Below the pieces are notes generated by a model. The model was not told where the DNA came from, searched no databases, and was given only the letters and a program-made list of their open reading frames with translations. A DNA stretch of 64,000 nucleotides from Leptodactylus fallax (lineage: Eukaryota; Chordata; Amphibia; Anura; Leptodactylidae). The position numbers were made by a program, and so were the translations under genes. Positions within the stretch are counted from its first letter, which is position 1; every line of letters begins with the position of its first letter. The stretch is from the NCBI GenBank assembly GCA_947044405.1, contig CAMRHE010000462.1, forward strand, positions 531,001-595,000. Reading direction: 5' to 3'. Positions 11,146-22,951 of this stretch are shown here, one piece after another.

Positions 11146-12941
11146 CTGCCCTTAATGTGTATGAACTTTCACTAACAACAGCTCAGTTAGAGGATTGATA
11201 AGGGGAATGTTACAGCCTGTTTTATAATAAAAAGGAAGTTAGGATAATAAAGTATATTACAAAAATGGTCACCAAACATTCCCTGACACAATACCAAAAA
11301 GAAAAAAATAAATGGGAGTTACACTTTAAGAATCAAGAACATAACCTAACAATAAAACTATCATTAAATGGGGGGAGATTTTTCTTTATGGCGTGCTTCT
11401 TTAAAGGAGTTGTATGGGCTTCTTTTTTTTATGGCCTATTCTCAAAATAGGTTATAAATATATGATCGATAGAGGGACAACACCCGGCCCCTGGACTGAT
11501 TATCTGTATGGAGCTGGTTCTGTAGCCCCTCCAGTATACTATACGGTCTGGAAGCAGAAAGGTCCATCTGCTGTATAGTGGTCCGGCACCTTTACTTCAG
11601 CTTCCCTTCCACTGACTTCAATGGGAGCTGAGCTGTAGTGAAGGCATCCAGCTGCTAGAAAACACCATGTCTGTGGCGCACAGTTGGCATATATGCCTGG
11701 AAGCTCACAGAGTAAATCCCCTCCAAAAAAGAAATTCACTATAATAAGTCACATTTACCTCACTAATCCCCAATATTCTTGTTGCAATGTTTCTTAGGTC
11801 CCCCATTAGTCTCTGTTTCCCAGTGGAGCAGGAAGTAGAGACCAGTGATGGGACCTGAGCAGCAGAAGAATGGGAGTGGAGAGGGACTAGTGGGATGGGT
11901 ATACAGTCTCAGCATATTTTTAAAAAAAATTTAAGTGGCTGGAAAACCCTTTTGAAGCTCAAAGTTATAACAAAAGGGTGTCCTTTTAGTATACGTTTGT
12001 CAAATATAATTCGGGGATAAGCTGTTATTGCTGAGTGAAGCTGCTTCTGGCTATACTTGTGGCTTCTGTAAGGCAAATGCACATGGCAACCATTTTAAAG
12101 AATAGCTTCCTAAATAAAGAGTGGATAGGGTAGGGCTGCCATAGTAGGTGCTGGCCCATTCTACTTTGTAAAGAGGGTGAACCTGTTTTACAGTAGGATG
12201 TCTGTATGTCCTAATGGAGCATAGATAAGGTGTTCCTTTCTTGAAACAACCACTTAAGTAAGCTATACTTTCATTAGGACATGTTTCCACCATAAGAAAT
12301 CCCTGAACATTGTATTAATTTAGCCATCTTTCTACAGATCCTGAGTGTCAAACAAAATATGCATTGGTACGTATACATTTCTAACCCACTACCCCGTGCT
12401 GCCTATCTTCTTGTGTAAACATCAGCTTTATCCATTCTTCTGGGTCTTTCTGTAAAATGCCAAAACTAAGAGGATAGAGCTATGGGTATCCTAGTAAATA
12501 AGGTTACCTTTGCAGTATATGTAGTAGTTTGAAGGCTCAAAAACAAGTAAGCAATGCTCCCTCTTATTTCTTATGCTGGTAGCGCCTCAAAGGAACACTC
12601 CAGGCAAACATACTGTTACACTGAGTGCAGGAACTGAGGGGACGATGCTTGACGCAGGGTATACCAAAAATATCACGCACCATACCCCTCCAGCACTAGG
12701 TAGAATGTTAGTTTGTCATTTTTGCTGCTGTTCTTTTAAACCAGTTTGAGGAGGCATCAAATAATGTGTCAGGTCACCATGTGAACTTTTACTTACGTGA
12801 TACAGTTATATATGTTGCAAAGGTAATTTTGTATTATGTTAGCCGATATTTTATGTTTCTTATTGTAGCGATGATAAATAGTCTTTACCTAAGGTGGGCT
12901 TCTTTGTTCATTGAGATTTTTTTTCACATCTTATTTTGCAG
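11146..12941. other. Intron sequence upstream of exon a
   Basis: From 11395 to about 11985 there are segments typical of a degraded palindromic element (TTTAAAGGAGTTGTATGGG at one end, TGGCTGGAAAACCC at the other). The rest shows no recognisable gene. The pyrimidine tract at 12917-12941 serves exon a. Confidence 0.45.
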
Positions 12942-13103
12942 AATATGGAATGGATTCTTATGAAAAGCAGTTCTTAGAATTGCAACAAAGACTCTTCCAC
13001 GCAGAAAAAGAGAATCAGAAGCGATCTCGAGATCTAAGCACCGTTCTAGACGAGATCAAACGGGCAGTGGCAGAGAAAAGAAATGCATTTGAAAATCATA
13101 CAG
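12942..13103 (+). CDS. mgat4d: MGAT4-family exon a: coiled-coil stem
   Basis: The acceptor is a T-rich tract ending in TTGCAG and the donor is CAG/GTATGG. The exon begins with the last two bases of a split codon and ends with the first base of the next, so it is phase 1 on both sides. It encodes about 53 residues with regular hydrophobic spacing (FLELQQRLF, then LSTVLDEIKRAV), as expected for the alpha-helical, coiled-coil stem that MGAT4 enzymes carry between membrane anchor and catalytic domain. LDEIKRAV is strikingly MGAT4B-like. It ends at an N-H-T sequon, a possible glycosylation site. An in-frame ATG at 12950 could mimic a start, but the strong acceptor and the missing anchor argue that this is an internal exon. 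Confidence 0.88.
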
Positions 13104-14626
13104 GTATGGATGGTTTTACCATGGCCCTTCTAAGTTTGAGAATGTAAATATTTATCACATATATTAGTAAAGCTTTCTTCTATAAGTTTTAGATCTGTGA
13201 CTTTCTATTTATGATTTAGGTTACCTAAAATTTATCACTTTGAGAGATTTGGATGTTAGATTCTCTTTCAACAAAATGAAAATCTAAGTCCAGAATATTA
13301 CAGTTATGTTAAAGAGGGTTGTTTCACAAATCACTTATCCTCTATCTATAGGACTGTTGGGTGCCCCAATATTGACAGCAGTGGTCTTCGATCCCCCTGC
13401 TTGAATAGAAGGCCAGTTATACAAGTGTGCTGCTGCTCCATTCATTTCTGTGGTACTGTTGGAGCATGCATGCCTGACTGCTGCCCTATTCAAACCCCGT
13501 TTCTCGTCATTGGTGCGTGTCCAAGTGGTTAACCAAACTGATAAGATGCATATTCCCTATCCTTTGAATAGGAGAATTTAGTTTAATTGGTGGTACAAAT
13601 GTTAACAGTTTTCACACTGACAAATGAATCCTCATGATAGACTAACACTGCCTGTTATCTATGTTTCTGCAGTGCACACTGGGGGCAGGGTTAGCAGTTG
13701 ATATCATCAGTGTGCATGCTTCACTAAAAAAGGTAATTTCTTATAACGCTGGAGCCAGATAACACAGGATCCACCATTGACCATAGGTGATAGAGACAGC
13801 TCCCTTCACGGTGAACTCTGTACATGACACAAAATTCTCCTATATACAGTGTTGTGCAAAGGTTTTAGACAGGTGTGTAAAAATGCTGCCAAGTAACACT
13901 AGGTTCACACTAACGTTCGGGTTTCCGAAAAATGGAAACCCTATCCGTTAAACGGTTACCCGCGGACCCCATAGACTATAATGTGTTTCCTCCCGAATCG
14001 GGACTTTTCTCTCTGCATATTTTAATGTGGAAATCGGGATGGAGTCCCCGAACGGTCACCCAACGCAGGTGTGACCGCAGCCTAAGAATGCTTTCAAAAA
14101 TAGAAGTGTTAATAGTTTATTTTTGTCAATTAACAAAATGCAAAGTGAATGATAAAAAGAGAAAACTATATCAAATCAATATTTTGTGTGATCATCCTAT
14201 GCCTTCAAAACAGCATCAAATCTTCTAGAACTAACCCACATTTTCTGTGGATGTAGGTTTGCTCAAATCCTTCTGCATGTCATGTTATCCCAGTCAGACT
14301 TGATGGTATTGAGATGAAGGCTCTGTGAGATGTTTTCTGCCTGAAGCTATTAAAGGGGTTTTGCCACTTATCACACTTACCTGCTCTCTTATGGATAGGA
14401 AAAAGTGTCATATATTTGGGGGTCCAATTTCAGCGATCAGGAGAACAGGGTCTCGAAAACTCCCCTAAATGCTTCATGTAAATTCATGGCTAGTGCTCCA
14501 TACACTTCTATGGGGCAGACAGAGATTATTTAGGATAGGAGACAAGTGTCATTATTGTCACTTCTATATCCAGTGATGGAGATAATGGTTTACATTATGG
14601 TCATACATTTTTTTTCATCCTTACAG
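13104..14626. other. Intron between exons a and b with a palindromic element
   Basis: Starts GTATGG and ends TTACAG. At 13897-14085 a small palindromic repeat (CACTAGGTTCACAC at the left, GGTGTGACCGCAGCCTAAG at the right) resembles the block at 30055-30315. Two further stretches (13310-13575, 14350-14560) look like degraded miniature elements. No other gene seen. Confidence 0.6.
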
Positions 14627-14770
14627 TTGAGGAGATAAAATGGAAGGTGCTGAATATGACCAGCAAACTCCCCATGCAATTCACAAACATATACATGTTT
14701 CTGCCTCATTTATTGGGGCACGAAGACAGTCTGCAGCCAAATGTGCATTATGGGCACGGAAAGACAGGAG
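14627..14770 (+). CDS. mgat4d: MGAT4-family exon b: stem to catalytic-domain junction
   Basis: The acceptor CATCCTTACAG and donor GAG/GTAACT flank 144 bases, phase 1 on both sides. The first two bases complete a Val codon begun in the previous exon. The encoded peptide contains an N-M-T sequon, then FLPHLLGHEDSLQPNV and GHGKTG. The pattern of PHLL, SLQP and G-G-TG is the conserved entry to the catalytic domain in MGAT4A, B and D. Lys in GKTG, where A and B have Arg, matches MGAT4D. The last base begins the Gly codon of KTG, completed in the next exon 7.5 kb downstream. Confidence 0.92.
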
Positions 14771-14873
14771 GTAACTAAATCTGCTTTAAATATATTTGCA
14801 AAATCTACATATTGAATGCAGTTGTCTTAACAAGGTGATATTGCTACTATATCAAATCACTCAGTACTTAAAG

Positions 14874-15342
14874 AGGACCACTGAGGCCTAAAAAAATGGA
14901 CACATTAGCATCAGTTAGTGTCAGTTATTATCTGTTTTTATACTGTCCTTTTTTTTTTTTTTTTTTTTTTTTTTTTGGTTCTGCATTTAAGCATGCGCAG
15001 AAAAATAATGGACAGTATAACAGATAACTGTCCGTTACTGTCCATTGGCCATAGGCATTAATGTTAAAAAATAAAGGACACTAAACATCCGTCATAAGTC
15101 CATTATTTTGAACAGACAAAAAAGTTCTGCACTCCACGTTATTATGTCCGCTATAAAAAAAGACGTGACAGATTTGGTGAAAACAGACACTAACGGACAC
15201 TAACTGACAACAAATCAAATCCAATTGAAATTAATGGGATTTTTAACTGATTTATGACGGATTCGTTAGTGTCCGTTGTTAACATTTTGTAACAGATGCT
15301 AGCAACGGACACTACTAACGGTACTGTGAACACACCCTTAGT
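14874..15342. repeat. Palindromic GTCCGTTA-family miniature element
   Basis: Many inverted copies of ACGGACACTAAC / GTTAGTGTCCGTT occur through the block, with a long T-run (14949-14976) and CATGCGCAGAAA. Related copies lie at 29108-29425 and 37885-38320, sharing GTCCGTTA, TTTTTTAACATTAA and CTGCGCATGCTC-type segments. No coding capacity; the superfamily is not determined. Confidence 0.65.
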
Positions 15343-16373
15343 AAATTACTAAATCTGGATTGCTGGTATTTATAGTCCAGCTTCTATTCATTCATTCATA
15401 TTTGATACAGAAATAAGACAATGAGAACACTGACTCTCACTACTAGATGGCATGTAGTGCAGAGTACTGAGAGCCATCAGTGTTCTCCCTATCTTATCTG
15501 CATTGCTATGAGACAATAACTACTGGAGACAATGCCTTAACATGAGACTCAATCTTTTTAATTGTAGTTCACAAATTAGATAATACAAAATTGATGTTTT
15601 CCTATACCTTGTATTTTCAAATATTGATTTCCTATAGACCCTTCTTGTTTACACCCTACTCTTAAGTTCTTGTCATCTGTCATGTTTCTACCCAGGTTCT
15701 AGGAAGCATGCATTGCAGGACCATGCTCTGTAACTTATGACCTGGCCACTTCTTTACTTACATGACATGTTTTTTTTCACTTTTTTTTTGTGACCACTGA
15801 AACCATAGCAGTATTTTCACAATTATGAAAATTGTGGAAAAAATGCAACAAAAATGCATAAAAATGTCTCATAGGCTAGTTTCACACCACCCTGGTAGGG
15901 ACATAAAATATGTTCTGTGCGTTGGCCACATTTTCTGGCCATGGCTCATGTGAATGTGATTCGTAGCATCATATTGTTTTATGATGCTGTGAGCTTCTGA
16001 ATTACTGCTGCTGCTGCAGAGTATTGTATGCACAGCCTCATGTGTACAATACTGTATTTCTTTTATTATAAAATATATAACACATAACAATACAATATAA
16101 ACAACATATAGAGAAATATCAAACTATATATAAAACCCATATACAGTCATCATGTGAATACTGTACACTACATTAGTGGTCATTCTGTCATCACATGGCT
16201 TAGTCTCTCTTGCAAAGCAGAGGGAGAGGGAATTTGAAGACGGCGACAGAAGCAGATTCAATCATATAAAGAATACGTCTCAATAACATATATCATTTTC
16301 CTTTGCCTTTACCATGGAATAAAATATTTTATATGTGTGTGGAAATATGTGTGTGTATATTTAAATATATATA
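15343..16373. other. Intron sequence without recognised genes
   Basis: Unique-looking AT-rich sequence. The short minus frame at 15869-16090 has no family resemblance. The ATATATATA just before 16374 supplied the TA target of the next element. Confidence 0.45.
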
Positions 16374-17962
16374 CAGTGGGGAAAAAAAGTATTTAGTCAG
16401 CCACCAATTGTGCAAGTTCTCTCACTTAAAAAGATGAGAGAGGCCTGTAATTGACATCATAGGTAGACCTCAACTATGAGAGACAAAATGAGAAGACACA
16501 TCCAGAAAATTACATTGTCTGATTTTTTTAAGAATTTATTTGCAAATTATGGTGGAAAATAAGTATTTGGTCACCTACAAACAAGCAAGATTTCTGGCTC
16601 TCACAGACCTGTAACTTCTTCTTTAAGAGGCTCCTCTGTCCTCCACTCATTACCTGTAGTAATGGCACCTGTTTGACATTGTTATCAGTATAAAAGACAC
16701 CTGTCCACAACCTCAAACAGGCACACTCCAAACTCCACTATGGTGAAGACCAAAGAGCTGTGGAAGGACACCAGAAACAAAATTGTAGACCTGCACCAGG
16801 CTGGGAAGACTGAATCTGCAATAGGCAAGCAGCTTGGTGTGAAGAAATCAACTGTGGGAGCAATAATTAGAAAATGGAAGACCTAAAAGACCACTGATAA
16901 CCTCCCTCAATCAGGGGCTCCACACAAGATCTCACCCCGTGGGGGCAAAATGATCACAAGAACAGTGAGCAAAAATCCCAGAACCACAAGGGGGGACCTA
17001 GTGAATGACCTGCAGAAAGCTGGGACTAACGTAACAAAGGCTACCGTCAGTAACACACTACGCCGCTAGGGACTCAGATCCTGCAGTGCCAGACCTGTCC
17101 CCCTGCTTAAGCCAGTACATATCCGGGCCCGTCTGAAGTTTGCTAGAGAGCATTTGGATGTTCCAGAAGGATATTGGGAGAATGTCATATGGTCAGATGA
17201 AACCAAAGTAGAACTGTTTGGTAGAAACACAACTCATCGTGTTTGGAGGAGAGTGAATGCTGAGTTGCATCCAAAGGACACCATACCTACTGTGAAGCAT
17301 CATGCTTTGGGGCTGTTTCTCTGCAAAGGGACCAGGAAGACTCATCCGTGTACATGAAAGAATGAATGGGGCCATGTATCCTGAGATTTTCAGTGCAAAC
17401 CTCCTTCCATCAGCAAGGGCATTGAAGATGAAACGTGGCTGCGTCTTTCAGCATGACAGTGATCCCAAGCATAACTCCAGGGCAACGAAGGAGTGGCTTT
17501 GTAAGAAGCATTTCAAGGTCCTGGAGTGTCCTAGCCAGTCTCCAGATCTCAACACCATAGAAAACCTTTGGAGGGAGTTAAAAGTCCGCGTTGCCCAGCG
17601 ACAGCCCCAAAACATCACTGCTCTAGAGGAGATCTGCATGGAGGAATGGGCCAACATACCAGCAACAGTGTGTGCCAACCTTGTGAAGACTTACAGAAAA
17701 CGTTTGACCTCTGTCATTGCCAACAAAGGATATATAACAAAGTATTGAGATGAACTTTTGTTATTGACCAAATACTTATTTTCCACCATAATTTGCAAAT
17801 AAATTCTTTAAAAATCAGACAATGTGATTTTCTGGATTTGTTTTCTCATTTTGTCTCTCATAGTTGAGGTCTACCTATGATGACAATTACAGGCCGGCCT
17901 CATCCTTTTAAGTGGGAGAACTTGCACAATTGGTGGCTGACTAAATACTTTTTTCCCCACTG
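16374..17962 (+). mobile_element. Tc1-like element, DD34E type (family A, copy 1)
   Basis: Complete 1589-bp element with TA on both sides. The ends begin CAGTGGGGAAAAAA and stay complementary for roughly 200 bp (TTAGTCAGCCACCAATTG, CCACTTAAAAAGATGAG, ATTTGCAAATTATGGTGG), so the inverted repeats are long. Transposase spacing is DD34E. This family is also present at 47023, 54121 and 56300. Similar elements are widespread in fishes and frogs. Confidence 0.93.
16741..17748 (+). pseudogene. DD34E Tc1-like transposase (family A), broken
   Basis: Starts ATGGTGAAGACCAAAGAGC. The N-terminal region has two helix-turn-helix units ([18 protein letters not shown], then [19 protein letters not shown]). 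In-frame stops replace codons after IIRKWKT (near 16884) and after SNTLRR (near 17067). At about 17300 a short deletion removes the GGGN bases that copy 2 keeps between VKH and IMLWG, shifting the frame. The C-terminal frame 17302-17748 retains the second Asp ([10 protein letters not shown]) and Glu ([11 protein letters not shown]), ending ANKGYITKY. Several inactivating lesions. Sense with respect to the host gene. Confidence 0.92.
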
Positions 17963-19570
17963 TATAGTTAGATGTGTAACCTGGAACTCTGGGGTCCAGC
18001 ACAAAATATTAAACAGGACTTGCCACATGCTATTTTTAGACACTAGACAGAAGACACTACTGGTGTCTTCTTATGTGGTACAGGAGCTTTTGAGTCCCTT
18101 AACCATTAGGGCCTACTACTTTTGCACACTCATAGATATATCTTACAAACTACAATTTAAAGTTATTGGTGCAGTATGATAATACAGTAAAGTATCTGCA
18201 AGTCCAGAAAAGGTAGCATTGAGAACGCAAGTCTGGAATGAAGTAAAAATGTAAGTTCTGTTATTACAAGATATGGATATTAGTAATATATTGTATTCAT
18301 AGAATGCCAACATATTCCACAGCACCTTGCAAATCAGATGGTACATACACAGACAGAATTAAACATTGCGGTATAATAAAGTAACCATTTATTTACACAC
18401 TAGGAGTGAGGGCCCTGCTTACTAGAGATTGTAGTCTATGAAGAAGAGCAGATTTTCTCGCTGTAAAGTGCACAGAAAGCTAGGAGAAAAATCGTAGCAA
18501 ACTATGAGTGTGAGAACATAACCTCTTACTAGATAAGCCTCTAGTCTTAAATGTTAAGTTCACTTTCACTAGCAATTATTTTTATTCTATCAATGAATAT
18601 AAAATTGGAAATGAAGAAACTTTGCGGTAGGTCTTAGTTATTTACTTAGGATCAGCCAACTACATTAGAGTATGTGTACGGGGGTGTGGGGCATGTTGGA
18701 TTTGAACACACCCGATCCTTTGTTCTGAAGGGAGATATGCTACATGTCTGGCAGCAACTTATTCCCCTCTTCCCATTGAGAACACAGGGTCGGGGGGAAT
18801 AGTTGTTAGCTAAACAAATGTACATGTAACAGTTCTTAGATGTGTATTGCGGAGCATAGGACATGGACACTACCATACCACTGGTTGCCATTCACCCTAT
18901 CTACGTATTGTTGGCATCACAAATATTTGAAACCTTTGCTGCAGCTTATACATTTTTGACTTTGTGTTTTGTCCTTTAGTGTGTGTAAAAGAAATAATGT
19001 TATCATATGTAGGAAATATGTGAAAATAGTAACATTTTCTAGGTTACACCTTCAATAGTGTTTCACTAGGCAAGTAAGTCAATATTTGTATAGCCATATC
19101 GTGAGCAATGAGGATAGTGATCCCGAAATATGGGTTATACATGTCAGAGAAAGTGCATTAGCTATAATGCAAGACCAGCAAGGTCCTGTGAACTACAGAC
19201 TGTGATGACACAACTGTGGTCACAAGGCCTTGAATCAGGATTAAAGTGACTGCGATGTAAGTTATCTTGGGGAAACAACATGCAACAAAAATGTACCATG
19301 ACTTGTGTTTTACTGATCGTGTAGTGCTGAGCATGCATGCTGTTTTGTCAGGATAAAATTGTATAGTATTCACATTACATATTGCTACTGTAGGCCTCAG
19401 TTAATTTATGTGGTGGCTCAGTATTTCTGCATCTCATTAGGGTATAATTATACCTGGAAATGAACAATAAGCAAACAGAAGAAAAACCTAGCTGGGCCGT
19501 TTTGAGGAGTACAGAGGATCCTTCAGACAGACACAGTCTTGTAGAATGAAAGTACCAATGTTATTTCTTT
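17963..19570. other. Intron sequence with an L2-type tail fragment
   Basis: About 18290-18440 reads, in reverse complement, as a worn L2/SINE-type 3' tail (AGACTACAATCTCTAGTAAG, CAGGGCCCTCACTCCTAG, GGTGCTGTGGAATATGTTGG). The remainder has no recognised gene. Confidence 0.55.
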
Positions 19571-19574
19571 GTAT

Positions 19575-19815
19575 TGCTCATACAGCACCAATATATTCTG
19601 CAGCTCTGTACAAAGATTGTCATCACTCACATCAATATTTGTCCTAATGGAGTTCACCATCTTGGTTCCCTATCTCACACATATACACAGAGCTTATTCC
19701 TTTGGAAGCCAGTTATACGTAGGAGTAAACTAGAATACCCAGGGGAAACCCATGTGAACATGGGAATACATACAAACTCTAAGCAGACCCAGAGGTGGGT
19801 GCGGTGCTCCTCGCC
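19575..19815 (-). repeat. Degraded SINE (middle and tail)
   Basis: In reverse complement: GCTTAGAGTTTGTATG, CATGTTCACATGGGTTTCC, GGGTATTCTAG, GATAGGGAACCAAGATGG, TGTACAGAGCTGCAGAATAT. These correspond to successive blocks of the SINE at 45917. The tRNA-like promoter is not recognisable. Confidence 0.65.
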
Positions 19816-20274
19816 TCCTACTGTAGACAGACCGGTGTAATATGGCACCGTGAGACAATAAAGATTACTTGGGCTGCAGCAAGCTTTTATTACTAGTTTG
19901 CTCAAAAGCTGTGGTAGAATTAACAGTATATTGTCATCTGCTCCACTTGTTGTAGTAGTGCCTACAAATACACTCTGGTGTAACCACGTGCCTTAGTTTC
20001 TCATAAGTTGTCATGCTATGTGTGCCAATTTGGGAAGATTGAATCATTTTTGCATGAATCGTGTGTAAGTAAATCTGCAAGAATATGTATTACATAAAGC
20101 ATGCACCTGGCTATGACTTCTGTTGAGGTAATCAGGCTGTCGTCACCTATGTTTTTTAGTTGAATTTACTTCTTGGAAAGATGTGTGGCAACAAATTTGG
20201 GAACTGTTACAACACCCATTACTTAGTGCCCATCACTTAGGATAGCGGTCTGTCTATGGTATATGGCCACTCTA

Positions 20275-20560
20275 AAAGGGTATTACCATCTCATAAAGTG
20301 ATGGCATATCACAGGAATATGTCATCACATGATGATAGTGGAGGTCTTACCTCTCTGACCACCAATGATCCTGGGAGTGCTGATTCTGTGCTGCAACCCC
20401 TTCACGCTTCTTTGAAGTTCTCCTGTACAGCGGTTGGCTGGGTGTGCCCATGTGCAGAGAAAAACAGTGGAGCAGTTGCACTTGGAGCCTCTTCATTTTT
20501 AGGATCTGGAGACTTCCCTAGGTATGACCACATTCAATCATAAAGTGATGGCATATGCTA
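20275..20560. repeat. Palindromic miniature element, relative of 4965-5270
   Basis: AAAAGGGTATTACCATC..AAAGTGATGGCATA at the left, and AATCATAAAGTGATGGCATA near the right. Central GGTCTTACCTCTCTGACC and GATCCTGGGAGTGCTGATTC match the inner part of the copy at 4965. No coding capacity. Confidence 0.5.
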
Positions 20561-20904
20561 ACGTTATGATATCAACTTTGAATATAAATGCTTCATTGCC
20601 AATACCTACAGATGGTTCCATGGTTTATATATCTGTTTTGTAGTATTAATAAACTGCACTATATGATCTTTCTACTGTGTATGTTTCTTTCAGTACTTAC
20701 TGACAGTTATTTTACAGTCAAATTCAAAGACCAGGGGTACTAAAGTGTTGGGTAGTCCTGAGAAATATTATAGTACTTGTTAGTCCAGTGGGTGGCCTTG
20801 TTTGCCATTGTACAAAGAAGCCAACTGGACTTCTTTGTACAGAAAAAGCAGAAATTCAAATGAAAAACTTTACACTGAATCTAACTCACAAAACTTTGTG
20901 GGAG

Positions 20905-21245
20905 ATTTATTTAAAAAAATATGCCAGTATTCTAGGAGAATTTTTGTCAAAGAACTGTCTAAAACGCCTTGTGCCAGATTTAGTATTTTAGACACTTTTA
21001 CAAATTATACAAATGTGGTTTGCCTTCAGGAGGAAGGGGTGTGGCTTAATGAAAAGTAGGCAAGTTACAACACTGAAAATTCTGCTAATTTTTTTTGGCT
21101 TAAACTCAACCAACTAATAGAAGGTTTGATATAAGACTAGACAATCTAATAATCCGACAGGTTTATCTTCCAGCATATGGCACTATCACATTTTAAGACT
21201 GTCTAGTTGAACTTTGCACTTTCTAAATGAATAAATCTGCCCCTT
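20905..21245. repeat. Imperfect hairpin repeat with GGAGATTTATT ends
   Basis: Left GTGGGAGATTTATTTAAA, right AATGAATAAATCTGCCCC, with GACTGTCTAGTTGAACTT inside. Similar gross design to 58905-59310 and 60200-60665, where ends read TTTATCAA / TTAATAAATT. No gene seen. Confidence 0.4.
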
Positions 21246-21437
21246 ATATCAGTCTCTCAGGCTCCAGCTGCTCTATATTATGCTACCTGCAGCCTAGACT
21301 GCATGCTCAATGTGACATGTTAATTTTTAACTCAGCAGCACCATCAAAATGATAGAGATGCAGGTAAAGCTTGTGTTCACATCTGCACTGGAACACAGTA
21401 TGAGTAAGAGAGCTGGTAGCTGAAGCAAAATTGACAC

Positions 21438-22225
21438 TTAAAGGGGTGGTCTGGGATGAAATAAAAATTAACCCCTAAACTAAACCCCCTCCCCCCCGCC
21501 TAACTTTTACTTTACTTATATTAAACAAATTTATAATTACCCATATCACTGGGGCGGTCATGTGACCCCCCCCCCAGGCACACTTTCTGATAATCGATAA
21601 TCCGGTGACGTTCTGTTTCCCTGTTTCCGAAATGGAACGTCACCATTATTCCACCTCCCCCATCATACTTGTGTATCTTCCTCTCAGGGAACTACTCCTC
21701 CCCTCTTCCTCTCTGCTAGCGTTTGTGCTGTCTGGAGGTGCCTGCGACACATGTGCAGTAGAGATGGCACTCCATCTCTACTGAGCAGGCGTCAGAGGCA
21801 ATTCCGGTCTGTGCACGCACTAGCAGAGAGGAAGAGAGGCGTCTCTAGCCTGTGCACAGTGAAAGAAAAGGAGGAGCCATTCCCCAAGAGGAAGACGGGT
21901 AAGTATGATGCGGGGGGGGGGGGGCTAAGTTAGTTAGCTGGGAAGGGCTAGTAGTGGGCGGAATAGCTAGGGAGACAGGGAGGGGGTGTAATGGAGTGAG
22001 AGAGGAGGGGGCAGTGATAGGGAGGTAATATAGAAGCTACACAGGAAGCTACACTGCAGGAAGCTACACCATGTAAACAAATGCAGAAGATGCCAGGAGC
22101 TCCCAGACAAACCCATAAATCAATACAACACTGCTAAAGGTATTTGGGTGCAGTTATTAAACCATTAATAGAGACCTTTTTTTAAAAAAAAAAAAAAAGA
22201 TTTTTTGCCTGGAAAACACCTTTAA
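21438..22225. mobile_element. TTAA-flanked miniature element (possible piggyBac type)
   Basis: TTAA at both boundaries (21438-21441, 22222-22225). The ends TTAAAGGGGTGGTCTGGG and, inverted, TTAAAGGTGTTTTCCAGG are similar but not identical. The interior has C-runs and G-runs at 21487-21497, 21567-21575 and 21911-21923, and an A-run before the right end. No transposase. piggyBac-type mobilisation is inferred only from the target site. Confidence 0.5.
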
Positions 22226-22265
22226 CTATGCTACATGATGGTATGTTGTCTACTTTTATCCACAG

Positions 22266-22399
22266 TGTCTATAGTTATTGGAATCCCCACTGTAAAGAGA
22301 GACGAGCAGAGCTACATGATGGATACTTTGAGATCCCTTTTCTCTGAGATGTCAGCAGCAGAAAAAGAGGATTGTGTTGTCATTGTTTTCATAGCTGAG
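22266..22399 (+). CDS. mgat4d: MGAT4-family exon c: start of the catalytic fold
   Basis: The acceptor TCCACAG and donor GAG/GTAAGTG are both strong. The exon enters in phase 1 and leaves in phase 0. It encodes [12 protein letters not shown] followed by [10 protein letters not shown] and [10 protein letters not shown]. In the family this is the first beta-alpha-beta unit of the nucleotide-sugar-binding fold: IVMGIPTVKR, the SYL..TL helix and VIVVFIAE are near-invariant in MGAT4A and MGAT4B. Glu at the end of FIAE is kept here. The preceding intron contains a 1.6-kb Tc1-like insertion and several miniature repeats; the exon itself is undamaged. Confidence 0.95.
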
Positions 22400-22951
22400 G
22401 TAAGTGACTGCGTATAACTCCCTGGTATAGATTTGCTAGTATATTATTAACCTAAAGTATTTTCCAACATAGTAGGCAGTGGCATATATATGAGGCTGTT
22501 CTTTAGAATAAAGTGGTGAATGCTAGTAAAGCACAGATTCTCTCTGCTTTATGAAAACTTACTTGGGATGCATGGTATAGCAAAGGCTCCGCTGCCCACT
22601 CAGTCCACTATACTATTGCTGCCACAGTGTAATTGGGGTACTAGAAAATTGTGTCAGCAGCACCTTGCTTCTGAGGAAACCTTATTATTAGATATAGGGC
22701 TCACTACGAAAAGGCAAGAAAGGAACATAACAGGAAAATGAGCACAGTTTACAGTTATAGGTTCAAGCAAAGTGATAATGCAGTTGTATTTAGTACTTAC
22801 TGTGATTTATATCTTCGTCTGGCTTTCCTATGTGAATAATAATAGCTGATACATTCCAGTAATTGTTATTACTTAGTATGTATTGTATTTTGAGTATTAT
22901 TAGTATGTGAATGATAGAAGACATCTGCAGTGACATCTTTATAACCTAGTG
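22400..22951. other. Intron start after exon c, no feature
   Basis: Nothing recognised apart from the donor of exon c and the left copy of the target duplication ACCTAGTG (22944-22951) of the next element. Confidence 0.5.

Noticed and set aside
12766..12963. Hydrophobic frame just upstream of exon a as the signal-anchor exon
   Set aside because: It overlaps the pyrimidine tract and acceptor of exon a, has no basic N-terminus like MGAT4 anchors, and is in a different frame.
12950..13147. ATG at 12950 (GMDSYEK) as translation start of the host gene
   Set aside because: It lies just after a strong splice acceptor, and MGAT4 proteins need an N-terminal membrane anchor that is missing here. The incoming phase fits an internal exon.
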